From contig CAKJVC010000030.1 of the NCBI GenBank assembly GCA_918026815.1, positions 1,364,001 to 1,428,000 of the forward strand: 64,000 nt of DNA, given 5' to 3'. Of the stretch, positions 1-11,102 are shown one piece after another (the first letter of the stretch is position 1; each line of letters starts with the position of its first letter). The translations under genes were made by a program, and so were the position numbers. Source of the DNA: Chalara sp. BL73 (Eukaryota; Ascomycota; Leotiomycetes; Helotiales). A model generated the notes under the pieces. That model was not told where the DNA came from. It saw nothing but the letters and a program-made list of their open reading frames with translations, and did no database searches.

Positions 1-3000
1 ATAAAGTGACTAGTCTAGTACGTACGGAATAATTTATTGTATCGATTGTAGTATTATAACGTATACAAAACACAAATTATTCTTTATTGTACTACTTTTG
101 TTCGTTACTTTTTCTTATAGCTTTCGATACGCCAGCGGTTCTTTACGTGGCGCGTCGCATGTGTGTAGCATGTGCTTGGCATGTGTAGCATGTATGTGGG
201 TCGGGATCGACTCTTGTCTGGACCCTGACAAACAGTTACAAACAAAAAGTTAAAAACAAAAACAATAAAAATTTAAAAAAGCTTAAACTTTTATTATTTA
301 TTGTTAACAATAACTTTTCGACAGTAACAGCTAATTTTAACTGTTTAGTTTTTAATTTAAAAGTTTCGGCCGGTATTATTTTTCAAAAAACGGTTTTGCT
401 GAATTTTAATACAAATACAATTTTTTAAAACAAATAAGTAATTAATACCGGTTGTACTAATTATACAATAAGCAATTTAGCTGCTTTCGTTAGTATTACT
501 CGCAGAAATTTCGATGTATACAAAAGCATAAAAAAAAGCGTTAAGTACAAAAACAAAAAAACCGTTAAAATTTTTATTTCAAAATTTAATAGTTAACTAA
601 CAAAGCTTATTTTAACCGATATTAAATACTGTTTAGCTATAAGCTTTTTTAATTTAATTTTAGTGTTTTAAATTTTTCGGAATAAAAAAATACAGTTAGT
701 TTTAACCGAAAACTCAATTTACTAAATAATTAATAATTATAAAATTAATACTACAGCACGTTATAATTTATAGTTTTTAAATTAAACCGAATAACTATTT
801 AGTTTTAGCTCGAATAATACAGTTTTGTTTATTATAGTAGTTTTTCCAGTTAAAACGTTTACTGTTTTTTAAGTTTATACTGTTAAAAAAAACATGTTTT
901 TGTAATACAACTATATAAAACATTTCGAAAACTAAAATTTATTTAAACTGTTTGTTATAGCTACTAGCGTTAATTTCAACGAATACTATTTTAAAAATCG
1001 ATATATATATAAAATTTGTATTACACAAAAAAAACTAAACAGTTATACAACTGTTAAATTAAACTTAAAAAGCATAAATTAAAACTGATTTATATTAATA
1101 TAATAAAACTAATTCTAGTTAAAAGTTTTAATAGCAACCGGTTTTTTGTAATTTTCGAATATAACAAAACTAAGTTCGCGCGTATATACTTAATAAGAGC
1201 TAAAAACGAAATTACAAACTGTTTTATTTATTTTAAAAAGCACTATAAGCGTATTAACAAAAAAAAAGTAATTCGACGTATTTGTAATAACAATAGCAAA
1301 AAATATATTTCGAACAAGCTAAAACAGTTTTTTATTGTTTACGAAATTAACTAAAAGTTTATAAAGCTATACAATTTAAAAATAAATAAAACAGTTAAAC
1401 GTTTCGATTATACAATATAACAAAAAACAGCGCTTTTTTTAAAAGCTGCTAGTTTAAATTTAAAGTTTTAGTTTAAAGCAGTACAGTATACAAAATACTT
1501 GTATATTCGATTTTTACACGCTGCTATTAAAAAAACACTATAAAAAGCTTAAACAAAAACATTATTAATATTAAGCTATATTTGCACTTTTAGATTTGTA
1601 ATATATTATAACAATTTTAACACAAAAAAAAAACTGCGAAATAAAGCAATTCGAAAAATTTTAGTAAATTTTAAAAAAAGTACTATTTATTACATTTTAA
1701 CTTTAAATAGTCGTATTGTTCGAAAAGCTTTTATTTGCACAATCGAACAATTGCTGTAAAATAAACTTAGTTTGCAAAAAAAGCTTAAATTAAATTTAAA
1801 AGTTTAAAAACTACAAACTTTAATTTCGGCGCTTTAAAATACAAATTTTAAACTTAAAAAAAAACATTTTGCAGTAAAATTTTTTTAAGATTTTAATACT
1901 GAATTTTATAATACATCGATTATTTCAATTAATTTATTTTTAGCATTTTTAATTTAGTTTAAACTTTAGTTTAACTAAAACTTTTTTACAATTTTAGCTT
2001 TGTTTACAGTTTATTAGCTTTTATACTAGCTATTAGCGTTAGTTAGCTCGGCTGTAAAAATAAAAAGCTTTTAACTCGACTTGTTAAACTATTTAATTTA
2101 CTGCTTTACTTTATATTTACAGTTTATTTTATTAGCTAAATTAAACAACAACGCTTTTTAACTAAATAAACTTTTACTTTGCGACTTTTTATTTAGCTAT
2201 ACTGTAAAACGCTTTTATTTTTAAAATTAAAAACTTAACTTCGACTATAAATACAAAAAGTTAAATTCGAAATTTAAAAAAAACTTAAATAATTTGTACA
2301 ACGCGTTTAATATTTTTTATTTGCAAAACAATGCCGGCGTTTTTACATATATACTACTAAATGCTTAAAACAACGAAAAAAAGTATAAGTAGTAAAACTA
2401 TATACAGTATTTTAAACTATATAAACAAATTTTATAGTTAGTTACAGCTAAATTTTCGAGTATAATAAACTATATACTAGTTATACCGTTTTTACATTTT
2501 AAACTTCGTTATTTCGATAGTTTTTTAAACTTTATTGTATTAGCGTTAATTTTTTTATATTTTTGTTTGTTTATATAATACTTTTTATTAACGTTTTTCG
2601 GCTACGCAAATTCTTGTAAGTTTTTTAAGCTACGCACATTAAAAAAAGCAATAGAATTTTTATAGTAAAAAATGTAAAAAGCCGCGATTTAAAACGAGTA
2701 CAATTTACTAGTTAAAAATAAAACTTAAACTGCCGCAAAAACTTTGTTAAATCGCGTAGCTTTTAGCAGCAAATAAATATTCAAAATTAAACGCGAAGCT
2801 AAAAAAAAAATTTTGCAGTATAAAACTCGTTAAGTAGTCCGCGGCTTTAAACAACGAGAAAATATTAATTTTTACGAAACTTTTGTTTTAATAGTTAAAC
2901 TTATAAACTATAAAACTATTTTTGTTTTTATTGTTGTTTTAATTAAAAACTCGAGCAAATAAATGTTAAAACTGCGTTTTTGTATAAAAATATTAATACT

Positions 3001-3516
3001 AACATTTACATCGAGCTACTAACCGGTTACAGCGTAACAAAAATGTATAAACTAAATAAAGCTTTATATAGCTTAAAACAATTTTTACGTATTTAGTACA
3101 ATATTTTAGCATTTTTTTTTGCTGAACAAAGTTTTTAGTTTTTCGATGCTAATTTTAGCGTATATTACCGAAAAAGTATTATTATTACAATTTACGTAAA
3201 CAACTTTTTAATTGCAAATAATTTAAAAACAAATATTTAAACTATTAAAACAAAGCTTAATTAACAGTTTTATATATCGAATTTAAACTTATGTTACTTT
3301 TATTTAAAAATAAAAGTAATTCGCGACTGTTTACAACGGACTTTGCGACTTTTCTAAAAAGCTTATTTGCGCAAAGTTTTCGAAAATTTTAGTATAAAAA
3401 AGTGTACTTTTGTTGTTATACTTATAAAAACTACGACTCGATTTATTTTTGCAAAGTTTAAATACTAAACCGACTTAACTTTTCGTTGCTAATACTAATT
3501 TATAGTCGGCTTTTTT

Positions 3517-3711
3517 ATGTATACTATGTTAAATACGCGTTTTGATTTAGTATACGCTATATTTGTTGTTAGTCGATATACTTTAAACTTAAACAAAACA
3601 TATATAAAAACTACAAAACGAGTACTGCGATACATTAAAAAAACAATATACATAAAATTAATGTTTCGAGAAACAGTACAGCTATTAACAAACTATACAA
3701 ACTTAAACTAA
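3517..3711 (+). pseudogene. Copia reverse transcriptase C-terminal fragment
   Basis: This is the only open stretch left in the copia polyprotein. It matches the conserved copia segment in which a Met-Tyr and TRPD-like motif is followed by an SRY and a KRVLRYLKGT-like motif; here these read NTRFD and KRVLRYIKKT. Family knowledge places this between the RT palm and RNase H, which fits the RNase H relics just downstream. It is not a gene in its own right. Confidence 0.85.
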
Positions 3712-4244
3712 ACAAAAAACATAAAAATACGTCGGTCGACTTTAAAATACGTGTTTAATATTAAAAGCGCAGCAATTAGCTAGTTAGCGAAACGACAATT
3801 TACGGTATTGTTATTATTTTGCAAAGCCGAATATATTAAACAAATTAACGCAACTAAAAAAACTATATAGCTATAAAGCTTTTTTGGCCAGATTTATTTT
3901 AATATAAATTAAAATGCTAGTACAATAATCATTTACGAAAACAACTAAAAAGCTATTGTTTTAGCTAAAAACTTTCGGTTTTACGCACGCACAAAACACA
4001 TCGATATTTAATACTACTTTGTTCGAGAAAAAGTAACAAACGAAAAAGTAAACTTACAATATATATTAACTAAAAAACAAATCGCCGATAAAATAACTAA
4101 AGCTTTTGCGAAAAACAAGTTCGAAATTTTTAAAAAAGCGATCGAAGTAAAATAACACAGAGTAAAAAAGTTATTAGCATATAAAAAGTTTACTTTAGAA
4201 AGTTCAAGCTCGAGAAAAGTTTATTTTGTAATTAGTATATAGAA

Positions 4245-4276
4245 GCTTTCAGCTGTAAAAGCTTTCAGCTGTAAAA
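4245..4276 (+). repeat. Tandem 16-bp duplication before the copia LTR
   Basis: The unit GCTTTCAGCTGTAAAA occurs twice back to back (4245-4260 and 4261-4276), and a third partial unit follows. It lies between the last coding relic of the copia element and the purine-rich tract GTGTGGGAG that adjoins the LTR. Confidence 0.85.
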
Positions 4277-4296
4277 GCTTTATGCCTGTGTGGGAG

Positions 4297-4412
4297 TGTT
4301 GAAACTTCAGGCACACAGCCCTACTATAAACCCTGACTGTAGGCATATAGATAGGAGGCCTTGCCCCTTATCCTCATTGAATAATATAACCATGTTCTCT
4401 CTCCTTTCTACA
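4297..4412 (+). repeat. Copia 3' LTR, 116 bp, TGTTGAA...TTCTACA
   Basis: The repeat starts TGTTGAA directly after a purine-rich GTGTGGGAG tract (4288-4296, candidate polypurine tract) and ends CTACA where LINE A sequence begins. Terminal TG...CA is the retroviral integrase signature. The next five bases (GAATA) are the candidate target duplication; its partner would be left of the window. Base composition is near normal, unlike the wrecked interior. The boundary on the right is supported by comparing LINE A with LINE C. Confidence 0.75.
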
Positions 4413-7284
4413 GAATATGCTCTAGTCTAGCTGAACTAGCGATGCGTTCTAGCTGTGTGCCGGCTGTAGCTGTTTGTGTAGCTTGTCTGATAGAGTAATT
4501 TTGAGGTGGCTTCAAAGCTCGAACAGCATATTGTCGTACGCTAGCATTGAGTCGTACGCTAGCGGGATACAATGCCGATTCGACCTCCATAGGGCAAATT
4601 GGACTAGTTCGGAAAACACCTAGTATTTTGCGTAGTGCCAGGTTCTGTAATGATTGTAATTGTCGGCTAAATTGTGCTTGACCTTTCCACCATATTATCG
4701 CTCCGTAGTCAGCCACGCTAGTCACGCAAGCGAGGTACAATTGTCGAATAGCAAAAGGACTAAGACCTTGCTCCGTATTAGCTAGTCTAGCTAGTCGATA
4801 AAAACTAGATCTAGCTTGACTAGTACGTATTGCGACGTGTTGCTTGAATGTGAGCCCTGAATCGAACCAAACGCCTAGCCAGCGTACTAGCTTTTTTGGC
4901 TGTATGACGTTGTTGTCAGGTAGTCGTAAGCTAATTGTACTAGCTAGTTTAGCTGTCGTAAAGTGGATTAGTTCGGTTTTGGCCAAATCAAATTGAATTG
5001 CATTCAAGCTCGCTAGTTCAGCTAGTTTAGCTACTTCGCGTTCTAGTATGCGTACATTTTTCCGTAGGCTGGTCGATGCTGTAGTCAATGACATGTCGTC
5101 TATGTACGACACTATTTTAATCGACGAAGCTAGCTTTGCCGCTAGGTCTCGTATGTAGATCAAAAATAGTATTGGCGAAATAGGACTGCCTTGCGGAATG
5201 CCGGTATCAATTGTACTGAATTGCTCTAGTTGGTTGTCGAACGAAAGTCGTAATTGTCGATTAGCTAGAAATGACGACACCCAGGAAATCAAGCTAGTCG
5301 GCATGCCGAGCTTTTGCAAAATAGCTAGTAGTTGATTTTTGGCCACGTGATCGAATGCTCCTTTAATGTCTAGAAACAGCGTTGTTGTAGTACGTTTTGC
5401 TAGTCGATTTTGTTGTATTTCATTTGTTAATAGCATTGCTGCGTCGATAGCTGATTTTTTCAAGCGACTTCCGATTTGCGTATTGTGTAATAAGCTAGTT
5501 GTTTCCGCTAAGTAGCTAAGTCGCTGAGCTAGAATGCGTTCGCTGATTTTGCCTAAGCAATTTAGTAGCGATATAACTCTGTATGCTGTTGAATCCGTGT
5601 AGTTCGGTTTTTGGTGCTTTTTGAGAATTACACCTGTAGCTTGTTTCCAGCACTTTGGGTGATAGCCGATATGCAATAGACTAGCAAATAGTCTATAAAA
5701 TAGCTCCGGATCCGTACGATAAGCTTGGCGAATAATATCTTGATTGATTAAATCCGGACTTGGCGTTTTGCCTTTGATTTTTGCCGAGCATGCATTTTCA
5801 AGCTCCGAAATAGCTAGTTTCGGCCATGCCCACGTAGTACTAAGTCGATAATTGTACCAAGCTAAATTAGCTGCTATAGGTAGCGAAAAGAACAGTTTGC
5901 TACGTAGCGTACTAGCTTTGCCTTGGAACGTCGTTTAGCCTGATATAGTCGGCAATCTTTCCGTTTGTCGATTCTTTGTATAAGCCATAGCTTTGTAAAT
6001 TGATCGCGGATCCTCTTTTTCCAGAAATTGATTCCAATGCTTGCGTTTTGCACGTTTAATAGCCAAAAAATAGCTATTCCGAGCTATTAGATATTCCTGT
6101 TTCCGACTAGAATCAAGTATTGGCTGTTGACTAGAATCACGTGCCGTAGAATCACGTGCTAGCTGTCGTTTGCACTGTAGCATAGTTTGTCGTAATTCTC
6201 GTAGTTCGTCATTCTACCAAGGCTTGGCTTTAGCGCTAGTTTTCTGTATTGGAATCGCTATTTTTGCTGCTGTAGTAATAGCTGTAGTAAGCGATTCCGC
6301 AGCTTGATCTAAAAAATCAGTAACTAGCATATCCGAATAGCTAGCGCTAGCGTGTTGTAGGATTTGTCCGATTTCCAAATTAGGATCCTGAAGCAGTTCC
6401 AAGCTGGCTGAGCTACTTTGATCAATTGTACTAAGCTGAACTAAAGCCGAACTGCTTAAAATCGAGCTATTTTTGATTTTTCGAGCAAAAGCTTCGGAAA
6501 ATCGAGGCTAGTCAGCTAATTGCGTATTGAATTTAGTTTGCATATTGTTGTCGAGATCCGAGCTAGTGCTAGTTCCGCGTATAGTAAAAAGGATGCTGTA
6601 ATGATCCGAGCTAAGGTCAGGCAAAATTTGCTAGTCGTCGACTAGTTCAGCTAAATTGCTCGAAACTAAAGTCAAATCTAGTACCGATTCTCTAGCTAAG
6701 TGCAGTCGAAAAAAAGTGCTTTCGCCAGGCGTATTCAATAGCGCTAGTTCTTGATTTTCGATCCAATTGACTAGCTCGTCGGCATTTGAACTAGGCTTTG
6801 CTAATGGATTCTACTAAGGATGATGCGTATTAAAATCGCTTAGCAAAATCGTACTTGGCTGTAGCGTTCTAGCATACAAGCACCGTTCTAGCGTTTTAGG
6901 CTCTAATCTAGCTTGGTCTGATTTATGGTAGATATTGAGAAGTTGCAATTTTGACGTTTTTTCGACAATATCGACTACAAGCATGTCGGAGTCACGTAGT
7001 GACGTGCTTGCTATAGTGACTATTGGCCGATAGCTTTTCGCTACGTAGACTAGCGTACGAGGTCGGAATGAAAAGTCGGCTAGCAAAATTTGTAGAAATG
7101 CTGAATAAGCTATTGAGCGTGTTGTCGAATAGTCTAGCTCATTGTCGGCTGGTTGCACTAGCCATAGTTCTTGAACTACTATTATATCGATTTTTAGCTC
7201 AATAGCTAGCTGAAGTGCTGATTCGGTAGCTGCAGCACTTTTGTTGAGGTTCACTTGTAAAACTTTAGTATTGCTACTAATCAT
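4413..7284 (-). pseudogene. LINE A ORF2: endonuclease-RT polyprotein, stops and truncated
   Basis: ORF2 starts at ATG 7284-7282. The N-terminal apurinic-type endonuclease is seen as QVNLNKS...IIVVQELW, where the usual QEPW is changed to QELW. The RT follows with FLDIKGAFDHV, GIPQGSPISP and the active-site box SYIDD. In-frame stops include two at the HHP** site near 6812-6816, one near 6512, one after AKPW near 6213 and one after ISG near 5934. Most are TGG-to-TAG or CAA-to-TAA changes. The RNase H end is missing because copia inserted at 4413. Confidence 0.85.
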
Positions 7285-7285
7285 G

Positions 7286-8824
7286 CTAATTTAGCTTAGT
7301 CGATTTAATTGAGGTAAAAACCTTGCATGTTCGATTATCAGCTGTATAATTGCTTTTGCAATTAGCGCACGTCGGCACTAAGTGAATGCATTTGGCTCCG
7401 ACGGTATTGCACGTATTACAAGCATGTTGCTTAGTTACGTGACTTTCGCTACAAAGCTTGCATTTTGCTGATTTTTTGCAATGTGTGTCGATATGCCCGA
7501 ATGCTTAACATTTGCCGCATTGCGTGGTCGGCGCTGTAGCATAGAATTTTTTTACGCGTACGCTGATGCCGGCAATAAATAGCCGATGTCGAATAGCTCG
7601 ACTAGCTTCGTCGGCTGTAGCAAATGCAACGACGATAAATCCTGCACGTTGATTAGCTCGTTTGTCGGCTGACAACAGCCAATACGGCTTTCCGATAAGT
7701 TGTAGACTTTTATTGAAAGTCTTGATTTCGTCGATTACTAGCTCTATGCTGCTAGGCGTATTGAAGTCGGCTGTCGGGATATTATGTAGCACGACTTTGT
7801 GCCAAAGCTCGTCGATTTGAGCTAGTTTGTACGATACTAAGTGTTGCTAAATAGCTTGTTTGTCGAGTAGGTATTGTGCCGAAAATTGGCTAGTCGTAAA
7901 AACTACTAGATTTTGGCCAAGTGATTTTGTGATAGTATTGACTACCGGCTTTTTTACGCTTTTTTGAGCGAAAGCGTTGTTGAAAGCATTCCGTAATACT
8001 AGTAGCGAAAATGTGTTGTTTGCGTTTGGAGATCTGATCAAAACTAGCTTTTGCACTTTAGTTTTGCTTGGTTCAATTTTTGAAGTAACTAAATTAGCTA
8101 CTTTTGCTTTTGATCTAAGCTGAACTAGGGTCCATTTCTAAAGCTTATTTGAAAGCATATTGCTAGCCGTAGCTATCGACGCGTACGACGGTGTCGATTT
8201 GAATGCTGTAGCTGTAAATGTTGTAGCTGCAAGTCTTGTAGCTATCGGTACTTTAGTTAATGCTTTAGCTTTGGTCTTAATTTGACGCGTGGCCGATTCT
8301 AGGTTAGCGATTTGTGACGTGATAATTGTAAACGCCGTACGCAATTTTTCTTGTTCCGTGTATTCTTTAAAAATTTCTAGCAAATCTAGTAGCTTCGATT
8401 GCTCGTCGCGTGATTGCGTAGCTAAGCTAGCTTGGATCAATAAATCACGAGCTTGTAGAACTAGCTCGCGTGCCGATTGTGATGTTGTTGTTGTTGTTGC
8501 AAAACGTGCTTGTTTCGCGTTGTTGTTATTGTCGGTTGCGGAAAAACTAAAAGCCGTACGCTTGCCGTTTTGGTTGTGATTCGAGCGGTGAAAGTTGATG
8601 CTTGAAGCAAATGCGGCAGAAAAGTTTTCTGTCGCGAAAAGATTGCTAGCAATGGGGTCGGAGCTAGGTTCTAGCTCGATAGTTTTAATAGCACTGTTGT
8701 AAATAGGCTGATTTAGTAGCTTTAAGCTAGAGTTTTCGATAAGTACATCGATTATGTCGACAGCATTACTTAGGAGTAGGCTAGAAGCGGGCGCCTCCAA
8801 AAAGGGGTCAGACGCGTTCGACAT
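7286..8824 (-). pseudogene. LINE A ORF1: zinc-knuckle nucleic-acid-binding protein, broken
   Basis: The frame begins at ATG 8824-8822 (MSNASDPFLEAP). The Ser/Thr-rich N-terminal half has a Thr run from a CAA-type repeat. A helical middle contains SRDEQSKLLDLLEIF, and the C-terminal CCHC knuckle region lies near 7510-7350. Stops interrupt it near 8135, 7845 and 7504, each a C-to-T type change relative to copy E. The ORF1 stop (7288-7286) is one base before the ORF2 start. Confidence 0.82.
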
Positions 8825-8971
8825 ATCGACCACAACAAAGCGTTTTCTACGCGCACCACGCGTCGAGCTGGCTATTGCTGGGAGGAATAGGCTAATAAGC
8901 TAGTTCTTCAAGTATTGGAGACGTGTTTTGAACAAAATAGAGGGGGTTGAAAATTGTTGTTGTCGTCCGAT

Positions 8972-9707
8972 AAGTTGGATTCGAGCTAGTGCTAGTTCCG
9001 CGTATTGTGAAAAGGATTCCGTAATGGTCCGAGCCTAAATCAGGCAAAATCTGCCAGTCGTCGACTAGTTCAGCTAAATTGCTTGAAACTAAAGTCAAAT
9101 CTAGTACCGATTCTCTAGTCATGTAATGTCGAAAAAAGGTGCCTTCGCCAGGCGTATTCAATAGCGCTAGTTCTTGATTTTCGATCCAATTGACTAGCTC
9201 GTCGGCATTTGAACTAGGCTTTGCTAATGGATCCCACCAAGGATGATGCGTATTAAAATCGCCTAGTAAAATCGTACTTAGCTGTAGCGTTCTAGCATAC
9301 AAGCACCGATCTAGCGTTTTGGGCCCTAATCTAGCTTGGTCTGATTCCTGGTAAATATTGAGAAGTTGTAATTTTGACGTTCTTTCTACAATATCGACTA
9401 CAAGCATGTCGGAGTCACGTAGTGATGTGCTTGCTATAGTGACTATTGGTCGATAGCTTTTCGCTACGTAAACTAGCGTACGGGGTCGGAATGCTAGGTC
9501 AGCCGGCAAAATCTGTAGAAATGCTGAATGAGCTATTGAACGTGTTGTCGAATAGTCTAGCTCATTGTCGGCTGGTTGCATTAGCCATGGTTCTTGAACG
9601 ACGATTATGTCGATTTTTAGCTCAATAGCTAGCTGGAGTGCTGATTCGGTAGCTGCGGCGCTTTTGTTGAGGTTCACTTGTAGTACTTTGGTATTAGTAC
9701 AAATCAT
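8972..9707 (-). pseudogene. LINE E/B ORF2 endonuclease domain, partial
   Basis: The frame is open from ATG 9707-9705 to the junction with LINE A. It shows an intact endonuclease N-terminus: QVNLNKS, the QEPW metal-binding block, DFNTHHPWWDP and SDHYGILF. Unlike A and C it keeps QEPW and both Trp codons. The protein is cut after about 245 codons because A inserted there; the translation that continues past about 8972 is read from the A leader. This part gives the best view of the undamaged endonuclease in this window. Confidence 0.83.
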
Positions 9708-9784
9708 GCTAATTTAGCTTAGTCGATTTAATTGAAGTAAAAACCTCGCATGTTCGATCATTAGCTGTATGATTGCCTTTGCAA
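8972..9784 (-). mobile_element. LINE E/B, inner part (end of ORF1 and endonuclease of ORF2)
   Basis: This is the 3'-ward part of a minus-strand LINE whose 5' part is 16821-18442. The two parts are separated by LINE C and flanked by the same 16-bp sequence ATGATTGCCTTTGCAA (9769-9784 and 16821-16836), so they were one element before C inserted. It holds the last ORF1 codons, the ORF1 stop (9711-9709) and the start of ORF2 (9707). On its left it is cut by LINE A at about 8971. Confidence 0.85.
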
Positions 9785-10044
9785 GATCGGACGACAACAA
9801 CAATTTTCAACCCCCTCTATTTTGTTCAAAACACGTCTCCAATACTTGAAGAACTAGCTTATTAGCCTATTCCTCCCAGCAATAGCCAGCTCGACGCGTG
9901 GTGCGCGTAGAAAACGCTTTGTTGTGGTCTATATGTCGAGCGCGTCTGACCTTTTTTTGGAGGCGCCCGCTTTTAGCCTACTCCTAATTATTATTATTAT
10001 TATTCCTTTTAACGTGCTGTATCAGTCGAGGACTATGTAGCACG

Positions 10045-10064
10045 GCTAGCGCCTAGGCGCTAGC
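10045..10064 (-). repeat. 20-bp perfect palindrome in LINE D 3' UTR
   Basis: The sequence GCTAGCGCCTAGGCGCTAGC equals its own reverse complement. As RNA it would fold into an 8-bp stem with a CUAG loop. The same palindrome occurs in the 3' UTR of LINE C (16733-16752). LINE 3' UTR hairpins are often the RT recognition site in stringent-type LINEs, so a role in priming is plausible but not shown. Confidence 0.8.
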
Positions 10065-10178
10065 GTTCCTATCTAGTTTATGTACAAGCAATGGTGGTAG
10101 TCAATCTATTCCAGTGAATGTTGAGGGTCTAGCCCTGATTGTAGTAAATAGCAAAACAAATGAAATCGTAGCGAACGT

Positions 10179-11102
10179 CTATTCCTCTCTTTCAAGTTCC
10201 CCTAGCGCCTCTAGCTCCTCTAGCTCCTGTTCCCGCTCTAGCCTATTCAGGTGGTTCCGTCTAGTACAGACGCTAGTCGCTTTGAGGAACGCTAGCGTCT
10301 TTTCAATGCCGATAGTTGTATGTAGTAGTAAGGCCATTGTAAGCCTGTTTCCTCCAAGGTCGTTTTTGAGCTTTGATCTAGCTAAAACTAGCTTAGGATC
10401 ATTACAGCTAAGTAGCAAATGCTGAGCTGTTTCCTTTGTTCCGCACACGCATTTGTCAGACGTCACATGACCTAGCTTGTGCAAATATGATCGAATATAG
10501 CCATGGCCGAGCTTTAGTTGAAATAGCGAGCTAGCTAGCTCTCTAGTCGTTCCGCGCGGTAGTTGTATTTTCGACTTGATTTTCCACGGAAATAGCTTTT
10601 TGTACGTAAATGGATTTGTACTAGGCTTGCTGTCGTACTTCGCTAGCACATTTTTCCATTCCGCAATATTAGCTTTTTTAGCTTCGCAGCCGAGTACCGC
10701 AAAACTCGTCGTTGCAGTGCTAGGCTCAATAGTTGTAGCTAGTTTAGCTAATTTGTCGGCTTGGTCGTTTCCATAGATATCCGTATGCCCTGGAACCCAC
10801 TTTAGTGCAATACTAGCTCCTTTTTCTATTGCGTATAGCGTAGCTTCGCTAGCGCGTATTTGCTGTGATTGGCCGGGATTGTCGTTAGCTGATTTTAGCC
10901 TGTGAAGTGCGGCTTGATTGTCGGCATAGATATTGTAATTTTGGCCAGGCTGTGCTATTGTACTAGCGTATTCGATAGCTTGCGTGATTCCTTCTAGCTC
11001 TCCATTGTAGACTAGCTGTGATTGGCCAATGTTGTCGATATTACGATGTATCGTACTAGGCCGTCCTTGATTGTCGTATTGTAGCGCAATAAAGCCGATT
11101 CC
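10179..11102 (-). pseudogene. LINE D ORF2 C-terminal fragment (RNase H and Cys-His motif)
   Basis: It encodes, from the truncation point, the RNase H block (GIGFIAL, NGELEGITQAIEYA, YADNQAALHRL, KWVPGHTDIYGNDQADKLAKLA). The LINE C-terminal Cys-His motif CVCGTKETAQHLLLSC follows, and the frame ends in EREE before a stop at 10179. At least the last 156 codons are open. It has no start of its own and is a remnant of insertion. Confidence 0.85.

Larger units (their letters stand above)
1..4412 (+). mobile_element. Ty1/copia retrotransposon, RIP-degraded, 5' part outside window
   Basis: This AT-rich stretch is a dead copia element. Domain relics appear in copia order. An integrase block lies near 1268-1315, where the DNGGE motif reads as NNNSK at 1286-1300. 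The reverse transcriptase follows near 3038-3100 (KxNKALYSLKQ, then LRI* in place of PRAW) and its YVDD active site at 3193-3204 reads YVNN. A further RT stretch is 3517-3711. An RNase H block is near 3730-3880 and a terminal block ending FEIFKKAIEVK* is at about 4080-4155. Nearly all lesions are C-to-T or G-to-A, turning Trp into stops and Asp into Asn. The element ends in an LTR at 4297-4412 and interrupts LINE A at 4413. The first 240 bases are richer in G+C and contain short GCATGTGTAG-like repeats; I cannot assign them to a domain. Confidence 0.88.
4413..8971 (-). mobile_element. LINE copy A, 3' end removed by copia insertion
   Basis: This is a non-LTR retrotransposon on the minus strand. 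It has a 5' leader (about 8825-8971), ORF1 (8824-7286) and ORF2 (7284-4413). Its 5' terminus, about TCGGACGACAAC on the minus strand, matches the 5' terminus of copy C at 9785. It sits inside the endonuclease region of element E/B, whose ORF2 is cut at about 8972. On the left it stops in ORF2, after the RT domain, where the copia LTR ends. It is close kin to C and forms the left arm of an inverted repeat with it. Confidence 0.85.
9988..11102 (-). mobile_element. LINE copy D, 5'-truncated, inserted in LINE C ORF1
   Basis: This is 1115 bp of minus-strand LINE 3' end: an (ATT)n tail at the left, the 3' UTR and the RNase H/Cys-His end of ORF2. It is flanked by identical 14-bp copies TAGCCTACTCCTAA at 9974-9987 and 11103-11116; the uninterrupted site can be read from copies A and E. 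The 5' truncation, the tail and the target duplication are classic target-primed reverse transcription. The sequence is close to the C 3' end and looks young. Confidence 0.93.

Noticed and set aside
1..240. Candidate 5' LTR or primer-binding site of the copia element
   Set aside because: The region is less mutated but does not match the 3' LTR or a recognisable primer-binding site.
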